Source: Pseudozyma flocculosa PF-1
Lineage: Eukaryota; Basidiomycota; Ustilaginomycetes; Ustilaginales; Ustilaginaceae
Length of the DNA stretch: 64,000 nt
Reading direction: 5' to 3'
Assembly: GCF_000417875.1 (NCBI RefSeq)
Contig: NW_006920874.1
Coordinates: 912,817 to 976,816 of the forward strand
Numbering within the stretch: the first letter of the stretch is position 1; every line of letters starts with the position of its first letter. The notes under the pieces were generated by a model. The model was not told the origin of the DNA. It searched no databases and worked only from the letters and a program-made list of their open reading frames with translations. Both the position numbers and the translations under genes were made by a program. This document shows positions 21,175 to 31,588 of this stretch, piece after piece.

Positions 21175-24100
21175 TCAGCCGACCTGGAGCTTCCTCTTGC
21201 CCCTGCCCTTGGACATGGCCTCGATGCGCGCCCGCACCGCATCCTCGTCCATGTCCAGACCCGACTTTTCGTACATCTCCGTCGTCTTGGCGGCAATGTG
21301 CTGCGCCCGGACGTACTTGAGCGCCGCCAGGTTGAACCCGATCGTCGTCTGCCATTGGCGATGCGGAGCAAAGAGGGCAGAACACTGTCAGCTCCTTTTT
21401 TTTTTTCGCAGAGCGGAGATTGCGACACGACAAGGGACAAGGGACAAGACGGTCCATCTGCAACTGCTCACCTTCTGGCGGGCGAGGGCGTTGCGCAGGT
21501 GTCCGCGCAGCGAGACGAGCGTCGGCCGCATGACCCTGTTAGATACGATCTGGGCGTGGTGAGTGCGCAGCAGGAAGAAGAGGATGCGCGAGACGAGCGT
21601 CGTGTTCCACTCCTGCCGTCATCGAGGTCATCAACAAGTGCCAAGCAAAAAAGGGGGCGTCAAGAAAGGTCAGCACCGGCGAGCAGGGTATCGGAGCGAC
21701 GCCCGGACGACAACGACAAGCCACAACGCACCTTTCTTGCCCAATGGTCGAGGAAGCGCAGCAGGCTGAGCACCTTGTCAAACGGCAGCACCAGTAGCGC
21801 GTCTTCGAGCTGCGCGGGCAGGATCTTTTCGACCGTCTTGAGCACGTACTTTTGCGCGCTCACCTCCTCGTCGACGGTGCGCTTGCCGTCCGACTCGAAC
21901 GCCGACACGACGAGGGCGTGGAAGGGCGGCGGGGGCACATTGTTCTTGATGGCCAGCTCGCGCGCCGCAATGTCAGCGTCGGCGATGTCGAGCGCCTCGA
22001 TCAGCCGCTCGCCCGCCACCATCGTCTCGGCCGTCGACTTGGACACGGCCGTCGACTCCGGACCGCTCGGCACTGCCGAGTCGGGGTCGGCACCGTCGGC
22101 CAGCGAGCCGATGGCGCGACCCTCGTCGCGCGAGGTGGCCGCCGCCGCAGAGTCGTAGGCCCGCTCCAGCTCGCGCTCGCGCTCCTCCTCGAGGAACAGG
22201 GGCTCGTCGGTCTTTTCCCACGTCCGGATCGACCGGTCCGCACCCGCCGTCACGACCATCTGGCCCCGATGTCCGGGCGTGACCGCCCACACCTCGCCGT
22301 GGTGGCCCTCGAGCTGCTGGATGAGCTCGAAGCGGTCGCCGTCCCAGTGCTTGAGCATGCCGTCCTTGCCGACGGTCCAGAAGTGGTGCGAGTCGCCCTG
22401 CCTGCCGCCAAACAGCCCGCCGCCCTGCTGGCCGTGCTCGAAGCAGACGCCCATGATGCTCTCGTCGTGGGCAAAGATCGACTTGTGGCAGTCGCCAAAG
22501 TCGAGGCCCCAGATCTTGACATTCTTGTCGGCCGACACGGTGACGCACAGCTTGCTGTCCTGCGAAATGTCGAGCGACAGCACCGGCAGCTTGTGGCCGT
22601 AGAGCGAGAGGAAGAACTTGAGCGAGTCCGAGTAAAACACCTTGACCGTGTTGTCGAGGAGCGAGAGCGCCAGCAGCTTGCCGTTGGGCGAGAAACGCGC
22701 GCACAGGACGTCGTCGGTCATCTTGAGCGTGCGGACGTGCACCAGCGCCAGCTGCGGCGGGCCCTTGGCCGGCTTCTGCTTTGGTTCCGTGTCGTCGTCG
22801 TGGTCGTCGTCGTCGTCGTCGGACTCGTCGTCGCTGCTCTCCTCGGCCCGCATCTCAAAGTCCCAGAACTTGACGTCCTTGTCGGCGCTGGCGCTGACGC
22901 ACCCGAGGCCGTCGGGCCGCATGGCGATGCTCCACAGCGGGCCCTCGTGCGCCTGGATCGTCTCGATGGCGATGCCGGCGCGGACGTCGAAGCTGCGGAG
23001 CGTGCCGTCCTTGCAGCCGACGAGGACGTGCTGGTCCCCCGGGAGCCAGGCGACGCTGAGCGCGTACGAGCAGGGCAGCGTCCGGACGCACCGCCCGGTC
23101 TGGACGTTCCAGATCTTGAGCTGACCCGCACCGCACGCGGTGGCCAGCAGCGAGTCATCCGACGAGAGAGCGATGGCACGCACGTCGGCGCGGTGGCCGG
23201 GCAGGTCAAGGGCAGATGCCAGCACGGGCTCGATGGGCTCGGCCTTTTCCGCCTTGCTCTTGGGCGGCGGCGGGATGTTGTGGACCTCGATGGCGTTGGT
23301 CGAGAGAGCGCAAAGCAGGCTGAGTCCGATCTTGTTGGAGCTCGTCGACTCCGGAACGACGGTGCTGAAGCTGCGCAGCTTGCCCGCCGTCGGCCGGACG
23401 TTGGTGTACGCCTCGATGCGATCGGCCCAGGTGACTTCGATGGACCCCTCGTCGTCCTCGGCACCGGCACCAGCACCGGCGGCGGCATCGCCCTGCTTTC
23501 CCTTGGCCTTCTTTTCGGCCTTCTCCTTCATCCTCTTGCGCCTACGTGCCATCTTCTTGGCCACTTCGTCCGATGTTCGGAGGCGGAAGATCTGGACCGC
23601 CTTGTCGGTGCTCGACACGGCGATGTAGCCCTGGCCTGCGAGGGCCGTGTTGCCGCAGAACTGGATCTGCGAGACGCGGTGGTTGCTCAAAAGCGGCACC
23701 GAGCCCCGCGGGATGAGGAACTTGGACGTCGTCGCCGTCGTCGCTGCAGAGCCGGCCAGTGCGGCGTCGTCGTCAGGCTTGCTGAGCCCGCTGATGCCGT
23801 TGATGAGGGCCTCTGCCGAGATCTCCCACACCCGCATTTCACCCTCGGAGCTGCCGGTGAGAACGAGTGCTGCGCCGTCGTGCACGTCGTCTGCGCTCTC
23901 GCCGTCCCTTGTCGGTTTCGAGCCGCTGGAGAGGAGCGGCACCTCCTGCGACACTGCGAGGCTCCAGATCTCGCCTCGTCCGGGCACCACAGTCTCTACG
24001 CAGTGCTGAAGCGAGAGGTCCCAGAGCTTGACGAGGCCATCCTTGGACGAGCTGAGCAGATAGCCGGGGGCGGAGGAGCTGCTGGAAGAGGCGGCGGCGG

Positions 24101-24617
24101 TAGCATTGGCAGAGGACGAAGGGCCTGATTCGGAAGCAGCCACTGGCGTGTGGATGAAGGCGACGGCGGTGACTGCGTCCCTGTGGCCGCGGAGACGGAA
24201 GAGGCCGGTCTCTGCGACGACGTCCCACAAGATGACATCGGTATCGAGGCTTGCGCTGGCGAGGCGGAGGCCCTGGCTGTCGAAGGCGAGGGAGGTGACT
24301 GCCTTTTTGTGGCCGTTGAGCGTGATGGTGGTGGAGGCGGACTGTGCGGACCAGATGCGGATGCTGCCGTCCTCGTAGCCGACGGCAAAGGTGTCTTTGT
24401 TGAAGGGGCTGCGTGCGAGTGCGGTGACTTTTGAGCGGTGACCGACCTCGTGCCAGGTCGAGAGGAGGAGGCCCTTTTTGACGTCCCACACGAGTACGTC
24501 TTCGAGTGCGGGTACGAATGCGACCTTTGCGTTGGAGTCGAGGATTGAGTTGGAGGTAGGGGATGCGATGAGGCCAAAGGCCTGGGTGGGTGCGTGGCGG
24601 AGGTAGGAGCGGACCAT
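21175..24617 (-). CDS. UTP12: U3 snoRNP WD40 protein Utp12/Dip2 (WDR3)
   Basis: Minus-strand exons are 24617-21732, 21612-21472 and 21348-21175, giving 1066 residues. Introns of 119 and 123 nt are GT-AG (GTGCGT and GTGAGC donors) and both in phase 0. The start MVRSYLRHAPTQAFGLI matches the family N-terminus, and the upstream in-frame extension is probably 5' UTR. Two beta-propellers of WD40 repeats are visible (for example GHKKAVTSLAFDSQG, GHRDAVTAVAFIH, GHKLPVLSLDISQDSK, GHHGEVWAVTPGHRGQ). They are followed by the C-terminal helical Utp12 domain, which ends in TIGFNLAALKYVRAQH and a basic GKRKLQVG tail. An acidic insert (SDDESDDDDDDHDDD) and a basic KK/RR-rich insert lie in loops. The protein is part of the UTP-B module of the small-subunit processome, needed for 18S rRNA maturation in the nucleolus. 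Yeast Utp12 has 943 residues. Confidence 0.96.
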
Positions 24618-25044
24618 GGCGGCGAGGTCTGCGGACCGCTTCGGGTCCTGCGCGCGCGATAGGAATGGACAGACAGAGAGAGGCTGTACTTGGTTCCGAG
24701 AGAGTCGTCGATGGTGGTAGCTTGGCGTCGAGGAGGTGGCGAGCGAGGCGTTAACTTGCTCGACTGCCTCAGCCGCCAGAGAGGGTAACGCGCCGCTCGC
24801 CCGCACTTTTCCTCATTTCTTCCGGGCGCCCACAAAAATTTCGCAGAGGGGCCGCTCCACTGCCTCTTTTTTTCGGGAGTCGGCCAACACGGCTCCACCA
24901 GCTCAAAAGCCACCGGCGCGGGGCCCTTTGCCAGGCACGTCGTCTTTGGCCTGGCCCACCTCGCGCCTTTTCCCCCTCTCTCCCCTCTACCACCACCTCT
25001 CGGTCACTGCTGCTGCCGCCACTAGAAAGCGAAGGCACGCCAAC
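24618..25044. promoter_or_regulatory. Divergent promoter UTP12 / TFIIE beta
   Basis: Only 427 bp separate the start codons of a ribosome-assembly gene and a basal transcription factor gene. No TATA box is evident. The sequence includes a TTTTTTTC/GGGAG stretch near 24866 and pyrimidine-rich leaders. Shared control is plausible but unproven. Confidence 0.5.
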
Positions 25045-26130
25045 ATGAGCAGCAGTCAGATCTACAGCCAGCCTTCGCTAACCGGCTCAGGCACCCACGA
25101 GTCGGCACAGCTCGCCATCGCCATCGATGCCCTCAAGGCCAACCCCAACCCGGTCCGCCTCGAGGACTTTGCCCTCTCAAACGCCCTACCCACCCTCCTC
25201 GACCCCAACAGCAACCTATTCCACCGCTTCAAGTCTCACGAGCGCGTACAGCACGATACAAAGACCGACCTATGGACTTACAAGGTGCGCACCGGCCCGC
25301 CCTGACCCCGCTTGCCGCCACGACAACTGCCGCGAGCTGACATCTTCTCCGTTCATATCATCCCACCACCTCCCTCACCCCCGCCCCAGCCGGATTTCAA
25401 CCTACATTCACCCGCCGACCTCGTAAAGCTGCTCAAGGAGCGCTACCACCATCCGGGTGCTGGTTCGACCAAGTCCACGAGCGCCGGGATGCGCCTCGCT
25501 GAGCTGCGCGAATCCTACCCGGCCGCAAAGGAGGCCATCGAGGAGCTGTCCAAGCACGAGCCCAGAGAGGACCGCGAGGTCCTCGTCCTGCGCGGCCAGA
25601 AGGATAACGCCATCAAGCAGGTCTTTTGGAACCCGCTGCGCGGATCAGAGGCAAAGGGCGTCGATGAAGGTCAGTCGATGGGTGCCCTCCACTGCAGACT
25701 CTGATCCCCCCCTTGGGCCTGGCTGACGCTCGGGATCGCCCTCGTACACCATCCTCCTTCTGCGCCACCAGAGTTCAAGACGATCTGGCACGAGCTCAAG
25801 GTGCCGGACCTGGTAGACCTACCAAAGGAGCTCGAAAAGGGTACGTCCGTGCACACTCTCCCTCTTCCAATCCCCCATCGTTTCCCGTCTCTAACACGCC
25901 TCCCGCCTCCCTCCTCCCTCCTTCGCTCGCCTCGCTTGTCACCGCCACCTCCTCGCCGGGTGTGCGCAGAGGGTCTCAGTACCACCGACATGCTCGACGC
26001 CCCCATCCCGGCCAGCGCCCTCGCCAAGAAGAAAAAGGGCAAAAAGGGACCCGGGCAGCGCCGCTTCAAGCTGCAAAACACCCACCTCGAGGGCGTCGAC
26101 CTCAGCACCGATTTCATCAAGAAGCCCTAG
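25045..26130 (+). CDS. TFA2: Transcription initiation factor TFIIE subunit beta
   Basis: Four exons (25045-25284, 25390-25669, 25772-25840, 25970-26130) encode 249 residues. Introns are 105, 102 and 129 nt with donors GTGCGC, GTCAGT and GTACGT. Splicing joins WTYK to PDFNLHSPADLVKLL, matching the YKP...L..LL motif of the TFIIE-beta winged-helix core. Exons 2-3 give the second winged helix (LAELRESYPAAKEAIEEL, VLVLRGQKDNAIKQVFWN, EFKTIWHELKVPD). The C-terminus is basic (KKKKGKKGPGQRR) and ends in LQNTHLEGVDLSTDFIKKP, typical of the family. With TFIIE alpha it recruits and stimulates TFIIH at RNA polymerase II promoters. Human TFIIE beta has 291 residues and yeast Tfa2 328, so this one is compact. 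Confidence 0.94.
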
Positions 26131-27068
26131 CCTCACGGAGGCAACGGCCCGGCGGTCCCTCCGCACGTGGCCTCTCCTCGTCGCTTATCTCCATCCTCAT
26201 TCCTGTATTTGTACCCGTCCCAGCATTCTGCCTCGCAGCATCCATGGCCCAGAGCGATTCAGCCAGTCAATCCATCATCCGCTATCCTATCGTCCTGGCT
26301 GGTGCCGATGTGTAAGATTCACGCCGCCGGCATATCCAGGCATCAAGCGGGCACAAAAAGTCGCGCTAACATCAAGCTTGGTGCGGGTTGCGTCTGCCTA
26401 GTTGCTCGGCCTCATCCCCTTGACTCCCCCATCGACGAGCTGTCCAACCGCGGAATCCCCTCGACCCTTGTAGGACTCCATCAGCCTCGGACCAAAGGGC
26501 TCCGGTCGAGATGAACTGAGACTGCATGCCGCGAGCTCTTGCAATGCCCCCACCCTTCGTTCCGAGGCTTTCTCTCTCTCTGTACTTCTATACGCTTTCC
26601 CGACTCCGCGGAGCACGGGACACGGCGAGCGATCTCCTCGACGCGCAACATGTCGGCACACGCTCGTCGGCGCCCTCGTACCCCCGCCTCCCTCTTTTTC
26701 GGCAGCTGCAGCTACTGCTTCTGCGTCGCCATCCATCATTGCTCTGGCCGAAGCCGATGGCTCGTCGGCCCTTGTACGGGATGAAGCTCGCACGTTCTGC
26801 GCAGCCGCGACGGCCCGCGCGTACAACGACGCTCGCTCGGGCATGCATGACCGATGGTGGGGGCAGGGACGGGGGAAGTACGCGCGAGCCTCGGGATGTG
26901 GGGCAGGAAGCCGGGAGTCGTCCCGTGTTGTCATCTTTCCCCTCTGCTGACTAGTGGGGCAAGGTGGGTGGTGGGGCAGGTTCGGCGAGGCGGGGTCGTT
27001 TGATCGAGCAGTGTCCCAATCTGCTCCCCAGCGAGCCCCGCCCGGCGAGCTCAATCGGCCAACGACGG
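26131..27068. other. Intergenic region upstream of secreted-protein gene
   Basis: About 0.94 kb with no supported gene. Open frames are short, have no homology I recognise and overlap on both strands. Composition is less GC-rich than the flanking genes, as is common around fungal effector-like genes. Confidence 0.55.
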
Positions 27069-27076
27069 TATAAATA
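27069..27076 (+). promoter_or_regulatory. TATA box (TATAAATA)
   Basis: A perfect TATAAATA element 84 bp before the ATG of the first small secreted gene. The other two family members have similar elements at similar spacing. Confidence 0.8.
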
Positions 27077-27152
27077 GTCGGGACCTTGGACCTCCCTGTC
27101 CATCCCTCTATCATCCACCCCTTCGAGCAAGAACAACACCCAAGCAAGCAAG

Positions 27153-27757
27153 ATGAAGTTCGACGCCCTTGTCACCATCCTCTCCGTCGCCCTCTTGGGC
27201 ACCGTAGCTCGTGCTCAATCACACGTTTCGCCCATCCTCAACCCGCCCGATGAGCCCGCCGTCGAACCCACTCCCTTCGAACAGCCCTGCAACCTGCCGA
27301 AGCTTCCGACCGGGGCGACCAACGTCCTCTACTACCAGATCCCGGGCACTGGCTTCCTCCGAATCTACAAGGACGGGCACGGCATTGAGGTGATTGGCTA
27401 TGCCAGGTACGACTCGTCCTGCACACTGTGGCGCATCGTGGAGCGAGGCGTCGACGTCCCGTTGATTGGCCTGCAGTCGGGCCAAGAGACCCCCTGCCCG
27501 GGGAACGATGACCTGCCCAAGGCGTGCGACTACTTCAGCAGTCCCAGGAACCCCAACAAGTACACCTTTGGCCACTTCTTCCTCCTCGGTGAGTGCTCAG
27601 GTCAGCATTGCGATCCATGGCGCTCGAGTACCCTTGCTGACGCTGTACGATCCATGGGCCCCTTACCCGTTGCCGATGCGACGGCGTAGAGGACAAGAGC
27701 TACAACCACCCGCACAACCTCGGCAGGTTCCACTGGACCTCCCCTAGCTCTTCCTGA
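27153..27757 (+). CDS. Small secreted protein, family member 1 (effector-like)
   Basis: Two exons (27153-27588 and 27690-27757) encode 167 residues. The 101-nt intron has a GTGAGT donor and GCGTAG acceptor and is in phase 1. Residues 1-21 form a clear signal peptide ending in ARA. The mature part is about 146 residues. Conserved with the genes at 28715 and 47776 are TNVLYY (56-61), G-FLRIY (68-72), the late cysteines C115 and C125 in CPGNDDLPKACDYFSSP, FGHFFLL (139-145), and the exon-2 tail with NHPHNLGRFHW. Extra cysteines at 46 and 90 may add a disulfide. A TATA box lies 84 bp upstream. I recognise no characterised family. Secretion is strongly suggested; an effector role is inference from small size, secretion and paralogy. 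Confidence 0.85.
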
Positions 27758-28613
27758 CTGATCAAAGGGACCGTGGACGTTGCCAGCGTAGGCGGCGAAT
27801 CGCTGTGACGCGTCGATTCCTCCTGCAACGTTACTCTCTCTTCGACTCAGGCTGTCCGTCCAAGGCTGCTGCTGCTAGATACTGCTGCGGCTCTGCTCGA
27901 GACTTATGTCCGACTTGTCCACATCCATGACATTACTGGCTTCTCGCACCACTTCTTCATTACTGTTTGCTTCGCACTGCGCTGTCCGGCCCCCCAACGT
28001 GTGCGGTTATTTGAAACGCTCGCAGACATCTCGCTCCGGTACGAGAAAGGCAAAGCTGATCATTGGCCGCTATGGACCTGGAGCCTCCTGGCCGACGCTG
28101 TCCTCGAAGCGGGCTACACCCATATTCCTACCACAGCTGATTGTCTATCCCCCTCACCGTTCATCATCGGCGCCGCAAGCCCGACCGTGTGGGATGTAGT
28201 CGCAGATCACCGGCTGTGACATCCGGGGGGCTCCACTTCGAGTTGCAGTAGTCATGGGACGATGTCTTGTAGCGCCCCGTCAAGAGACTGAAGATGGCGT
28301 TGTGTACGTCTTTGTGGGCACTATCGGATCGCACTCCGGGACCTGGTCAGCGTGGCACTTTATGAGCTTTGGGCTGATGGTGGAGCCGATGAAACCTGAT
28401 ACACATGTAGGTATGACAGCCACCGAGGGCTGACCGGCTTGGCGTAGGGCCTCGACGTAAGCGGAACCCGCCAGACGAAGATGCCCTGTCCCGCCCTGTT
28501 CATGAATGCTTCGTCGTACGATCGGGCTCGTGCATTTGGGTTGAGTGGGGGGCTGGTGGGTATGGCAGCCTCGAAGAGCAGCTAGCGTGCCTCGCCTCGC
28601 TCGGCGACGTACG
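27758..28613. other. Intergenic region between the two secreted-protein paralogs
   Basis: There is no confident gene in 0.86 kb, and composition is lower in GC. On the minus strand, 28200-28480 contains open stretches with cysteines and residues such as SSHDYCNSKW and KLIKCHADQVPEC in two frames. This could be a decayed secreted-protein gene, but no start or splice structure can be fixed. Confidence 0.4.
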
Positions 28614-28621
28614 TATAAGTA
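28614..28621 (+). promoter_or_regulatory. TATA box (TATAAGTA)
   Basis: TATAAGTA lies 101 bp before the ATG of the second small secreted gene, in a position like those of the other two family members. Confidence 0.7.
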
Positions 28622-28714
28622 GAGCCATAGGTGGGGCGTCGAGGGAAGCCTCTCCCTGTTCTGTACCCCAATCCCCTGTCCTAAACATCCAGCAGCACCA
28701 ACCGACCAAACAGC

Positions 28715-29348
28715 ATGAAGCTCACACTCGCCTCCCTTTCCATCCTGTCCATGGCACTGGGTGCCTGGGCACGGCCGCCCGCGTCAGGGCCCTATGGAGA
28801 CGCCGGGACGACGGTTGGTGGCGAACCAAGCGATACGATTCCCGTGACCGTCGACTTCAAGCCCGTCCCGCAGGGCTCGACCAACGTCCGATACTACCAC
28901 ATACAGCAGAACGGCACGCTGCGGATCTACACGCGTCCTGATGGCGTCAAGTCGCTGTCGTACGTCAGCGCCAACTACATGCCCAGGACGTGGCAGCTCG
29001 GCGACAACCAGAGCCACGCATGGCTGTGGGTCTCCCTGAACGCGGCGGACGAGATCCCGTGCGGCAAGCGCCCTCGCGCGCCAGGCAACGACCACCTGTA
29101 CTCGGCCTGCGAGTACTTTAGCGATCCCCGTCACTTTGACGACTACCGCTTTGGTACCTTCTACCTCGTCGGAACGTGTTCCGACGCCCTTGAAGATCTG
29201 CCCTACGCGCCTCGGACCTTGCGGGCTGACCGCCCTCCTCTGACTTTGCCTCCTTGGACCAATCTGGACCGCAACGATGCTCTACAGTCGACGGCAATGC
29301 CAAGAACTCTCATCCCGTCGGACCGTTCACGTCGTTCTCGCGCACCTG
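28715..29348 (+). CDS. Small secreted protein, family member 2, with altered splice donor
   Basis: Exon 1 starts at 28715 (MKLTLASLSILSMALGAWA, a signal peptide). It shares TNVRYY (56-61), GTLRIY, the late cysteines C116 and C132 in the CGK...ACEYFSDP region, and FGTFYLV. By comparison with the paralogs, exon 1 should end at 29171 in phase 1 and exon 2 should be 29287-29348, after the CTACAG acceptor. That exon encodes DGNAKNSHPVGPFTS and a stop, which matches the family tail, for 172 residues. However, the aligned donor reads GAACGT where the third copy has GTACGT. Either a weak GT 6 nt downstream (29178) is used, which keeps frame and adds two residues, or the intron is retained. Retention would extend the frame to 29611 (298 residues) with an unrelated Arg-rich tail. 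Confidence 0.75.
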
Positions 29349-29835
29349 AAGTCGTCGTAGTCGATCGACCCAGCATAGGCGCAAGCGTCCTCGGTCGCTC
29401 CGCCATCGCGTCCCGTCTCCATGCGCCCCTCACTGCCGCCACAGACGGCGACCGTGCCTCCGTGCGCAGCTGGGCGGATGTATGGGTGCGCATGCGCGAG
29501 CGCGGGCGCGAGTCTGTCCTATCAACGGGGCCGAGTCCATCGGCCATCGTCGTGTTCGGCCTACCGTATCTGGATGGACGCTGCAACCGCACTTCAAAAA
29601 GAGACGCGTAGTGCCATCGTAGATCACCGTGGCCCTGTCTGGCTCTCGATATCCGCACGAACCGCTTATGCCTAATGAAACGCCCCTCCTCAACACGAGC
29701 TGTCTGTCTCTGTGCTTCTGACCTCCGAGTGGCCGTAATAGCGTTTCGTCCCGCTTTCAGCGGGCTGCCGCCAACGGTCGCGGAGAACATCGTTTCGATC
29801 GGGATCATGAGCGATGCTAGAAACTTGCGGTACTG
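29349..29835. other. 3' flank of secreted gene 2
   Basis: Contains the possible read-through extension of the secreted gene (to 29611) and then the convergent 3' flank of the prefoldin gene. No separate gene is supported. Confidence 0.5.
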
Positions 29836-30737
29836 CTACGCCGACACCGCCGCGGCGCCCTGCCCTGCCCCTCTTTGTTGCTGCTGCTGCTGGATGAGCT
29901 TCTGCTCGCCGGTCGGCCGGGAAAAGGGAGAAGCGGGTGTGACATGGTCAGCAGGAGTCACAACGACAGCTCTCGGTACGTGTCACGCGTCCCACTCACC
30001 GCCCTCATGATTTCTGTGACGGTCTGCAGGTTGTCCTGCTTGCGCATGATGGTCTCTTGTAGCTGCTCGAGGTTCTTTGTGACGAATTCGATCTTTTGGG
30101 CGTACATTTTCTTCGCATCGGCCGTGGACTAGCAGACGGAGAGGGACGCGGGGCTGTAGGTCAGCATCGAGTGCAGAAAGAGGCTCTTGTCCGAGGCGGA
30201 GGGGAGCAAAGAGCGTCTCACCTTTTCGACAAAGTAGCCTGTCCCGACGTCGACGATGACGTTTTCGAGATCGGCGAGCTTGCCGGGGACGTAGAGGGAC
30301 GAAGTGAGGGGCACCAGCGTCGTCTTGTCTGTGAGGTAGGATTGCCAGCGGGTGAGCGAGGCGGTGATGTCGGAAGGAAGGTGAGCTCAGAAGGCGGATG
30401 GCGCCCGATGACTAGGGGTTCGGGCTGCGCACCTGCGTTTTCTGGCTTGATGGAGTCGACGCACTCGATGCAGCTCTTGAACTTTGCCTGTGCGCCCTTG
30501 AGCTGTCCGAACGAAGAGGTGAGATGCTGGATCTCGGACTCGAGCTGCTTCTTGACCTCGACGAGCTGATGCGGTGGCGATGAGGTGAGCAAGGGCGGAG
30601 GGCCGAAGAGGGCGAGCGTCAGTTGACTGTCCTGCCGCCGCACGCTCGCTGGCTCGCTCGCAGTGAGAGGTGGAGGGTGGGCTCACCTGTGGCAGGTCCA
30701 GCGATGTGACGTCGACCTGTTGGCCCTGGTTCGACAT
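29836..30737 (-). CDS. GIM5: Prefoldin subunit 5
   Basis: Five minus-strand exons: 30737-30687, 30565-30433, 30328-30222, 30128-30000 and 29901-29836, giving 161 residues. Introns are 121, 104, 93 and 98 nt, all GT-AG. Assembled, the protein has the alpha-prefoldin layout. An N-terminal helix ([20 protein letters not shown]) is followed by the beta-hairpin core with [16 protein letters not shown] and [15 protein letters not shown]-terminal coiled-coil helix ([17 protein letters not shown]) ends in a Gln-rich tail. Prefoldin is a cytosolic hexamer that passes unfolded actin and tubulin to the CCT chaperonin. The last acceptor is a tandem GAGCAG. I used the CAG; using GAG would add one Gln. Confidence 0.95.
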
Positions 30738-31588
30738 GTTGGGCGAGACGAAGTGAGTTGAGCGATTGTGCCGAGGCGGCGTGGGCCAGAGTTGCAGGCA
30801 GTGGTCCTTGAAGTCGAGGATTGGCGTCGAGATGGAGGGAAGGAGAAGGGTCGGGTGGAGTGCGAGTCAAAGTGTTGGTCTGTCAGGTTGGCTGGCCGTG
30901 CGCTCGCAGGCTCGAGCTGGGCTTCTTCTCGCCGGCTTGGCTCGGCCCCGATGACGGGATCTAACTGTATTTCCCGATTTGATCTCGATTCCTGATTCGA
31001 ACCCCGATCTGCCAGCTGGCCACCGGATGTCGGCAAGGGGGCGGTTGCGTGGGCCGAGAGGGGCACGGCTGGATTTTCACGCCCAACCAGCCAGCAGGCT
31101 CAAAGCGCGGGGCCACGCACAGAGGCATGCGACCCTGAGGCAGCAAGCAAGCAAGGCAGACAGCCAGACAGGCAGACAGGCAGGCGGCAGGCAGCAGGCA
31201 GCGGGCAGGCAGGCAAGGCAGCGTCGTCTGGCCCGCCTGCGTTACGCCCAGGATCGCTTCGAGTCGACCGACCCCTTCGACCCACGAGATCGACGGCGCA
31301 GCCCCTCTTGGCTCCCTCGCCCAGCCTCAGCCCATCGGCATCATTCTCGCTCTGCCTGTCGTCGCCACCACCACCATCACGACCACCACCGCTACCGCCA
31401 GCATCGAGACCATCGCCGGCACTCGCACTACTTCCCTCACGCTCAGCAGCACCGGTCGGACGTCTCGCCCTCCACCTGCCTCTGCCCGCACAGCGGCAGG
31501 CTGAGCCACCGCCTCGCTCCCTTGAGCCCATCTCTTGCCGCGACGCTCCAAGAACCGCACCTCTGCGACGACAGAGAGCTCCGTCACC
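30738..31588. promoter_or_regulatory. Divergent intergenic region prefoldin / ABC transporter, with CAGG/AAGC repeats
   Basis: 851 bp between head-to-head starts. Positions ~31130-31215 hold irregular GCAA, CAGA and GGCA tetranucleotide runs. 31370-31500 is CAC-rich. No gene is supported; the open frame across it translates to His/Arg/Pro repeats. Confidence 0.55.

Noticed and set aside
21852..24128. A 758-codon open frame antisense to UTP12
   Set aside because: It is the reverse shadow of a GC3-rich coding exon. Its translation is Arg/Val/Asp-biased with no domain, while the minus strand encodes an unmistakable WD40 protein.
24618..24806. Upstream extension of UTP12
   Set aside because: No conserved sequence. 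The family N-terminus (MVRSY...) begins at 24617.
26526..26954. 142-codon frame in the spacer after TFIIE beta
   Set aside because: Arg/Pro/Leu-rich with no signal, motif or splice support, and overlapped by equally long frames on the other strand.
28001..28219. 72-codon frame between the secreted paralogs as a fourth family member
   Set aside because: No signal peptide and none of the TNVxYY, cysteine or HP blocks.
30994..31005. tRNA-like B box (GGGGTTCGAATC on the minus strand)
   Set aside because: The flanks do not form a T-stem or acceptor stem and no A box lies at the right distance.
31130..31215. CRISPR-like or satellite array
   Set aside because: Only irregular tetranucleotide runs, with no spacer-repeat structure. 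CRISPR is not expected in a fungal nuclear genome.
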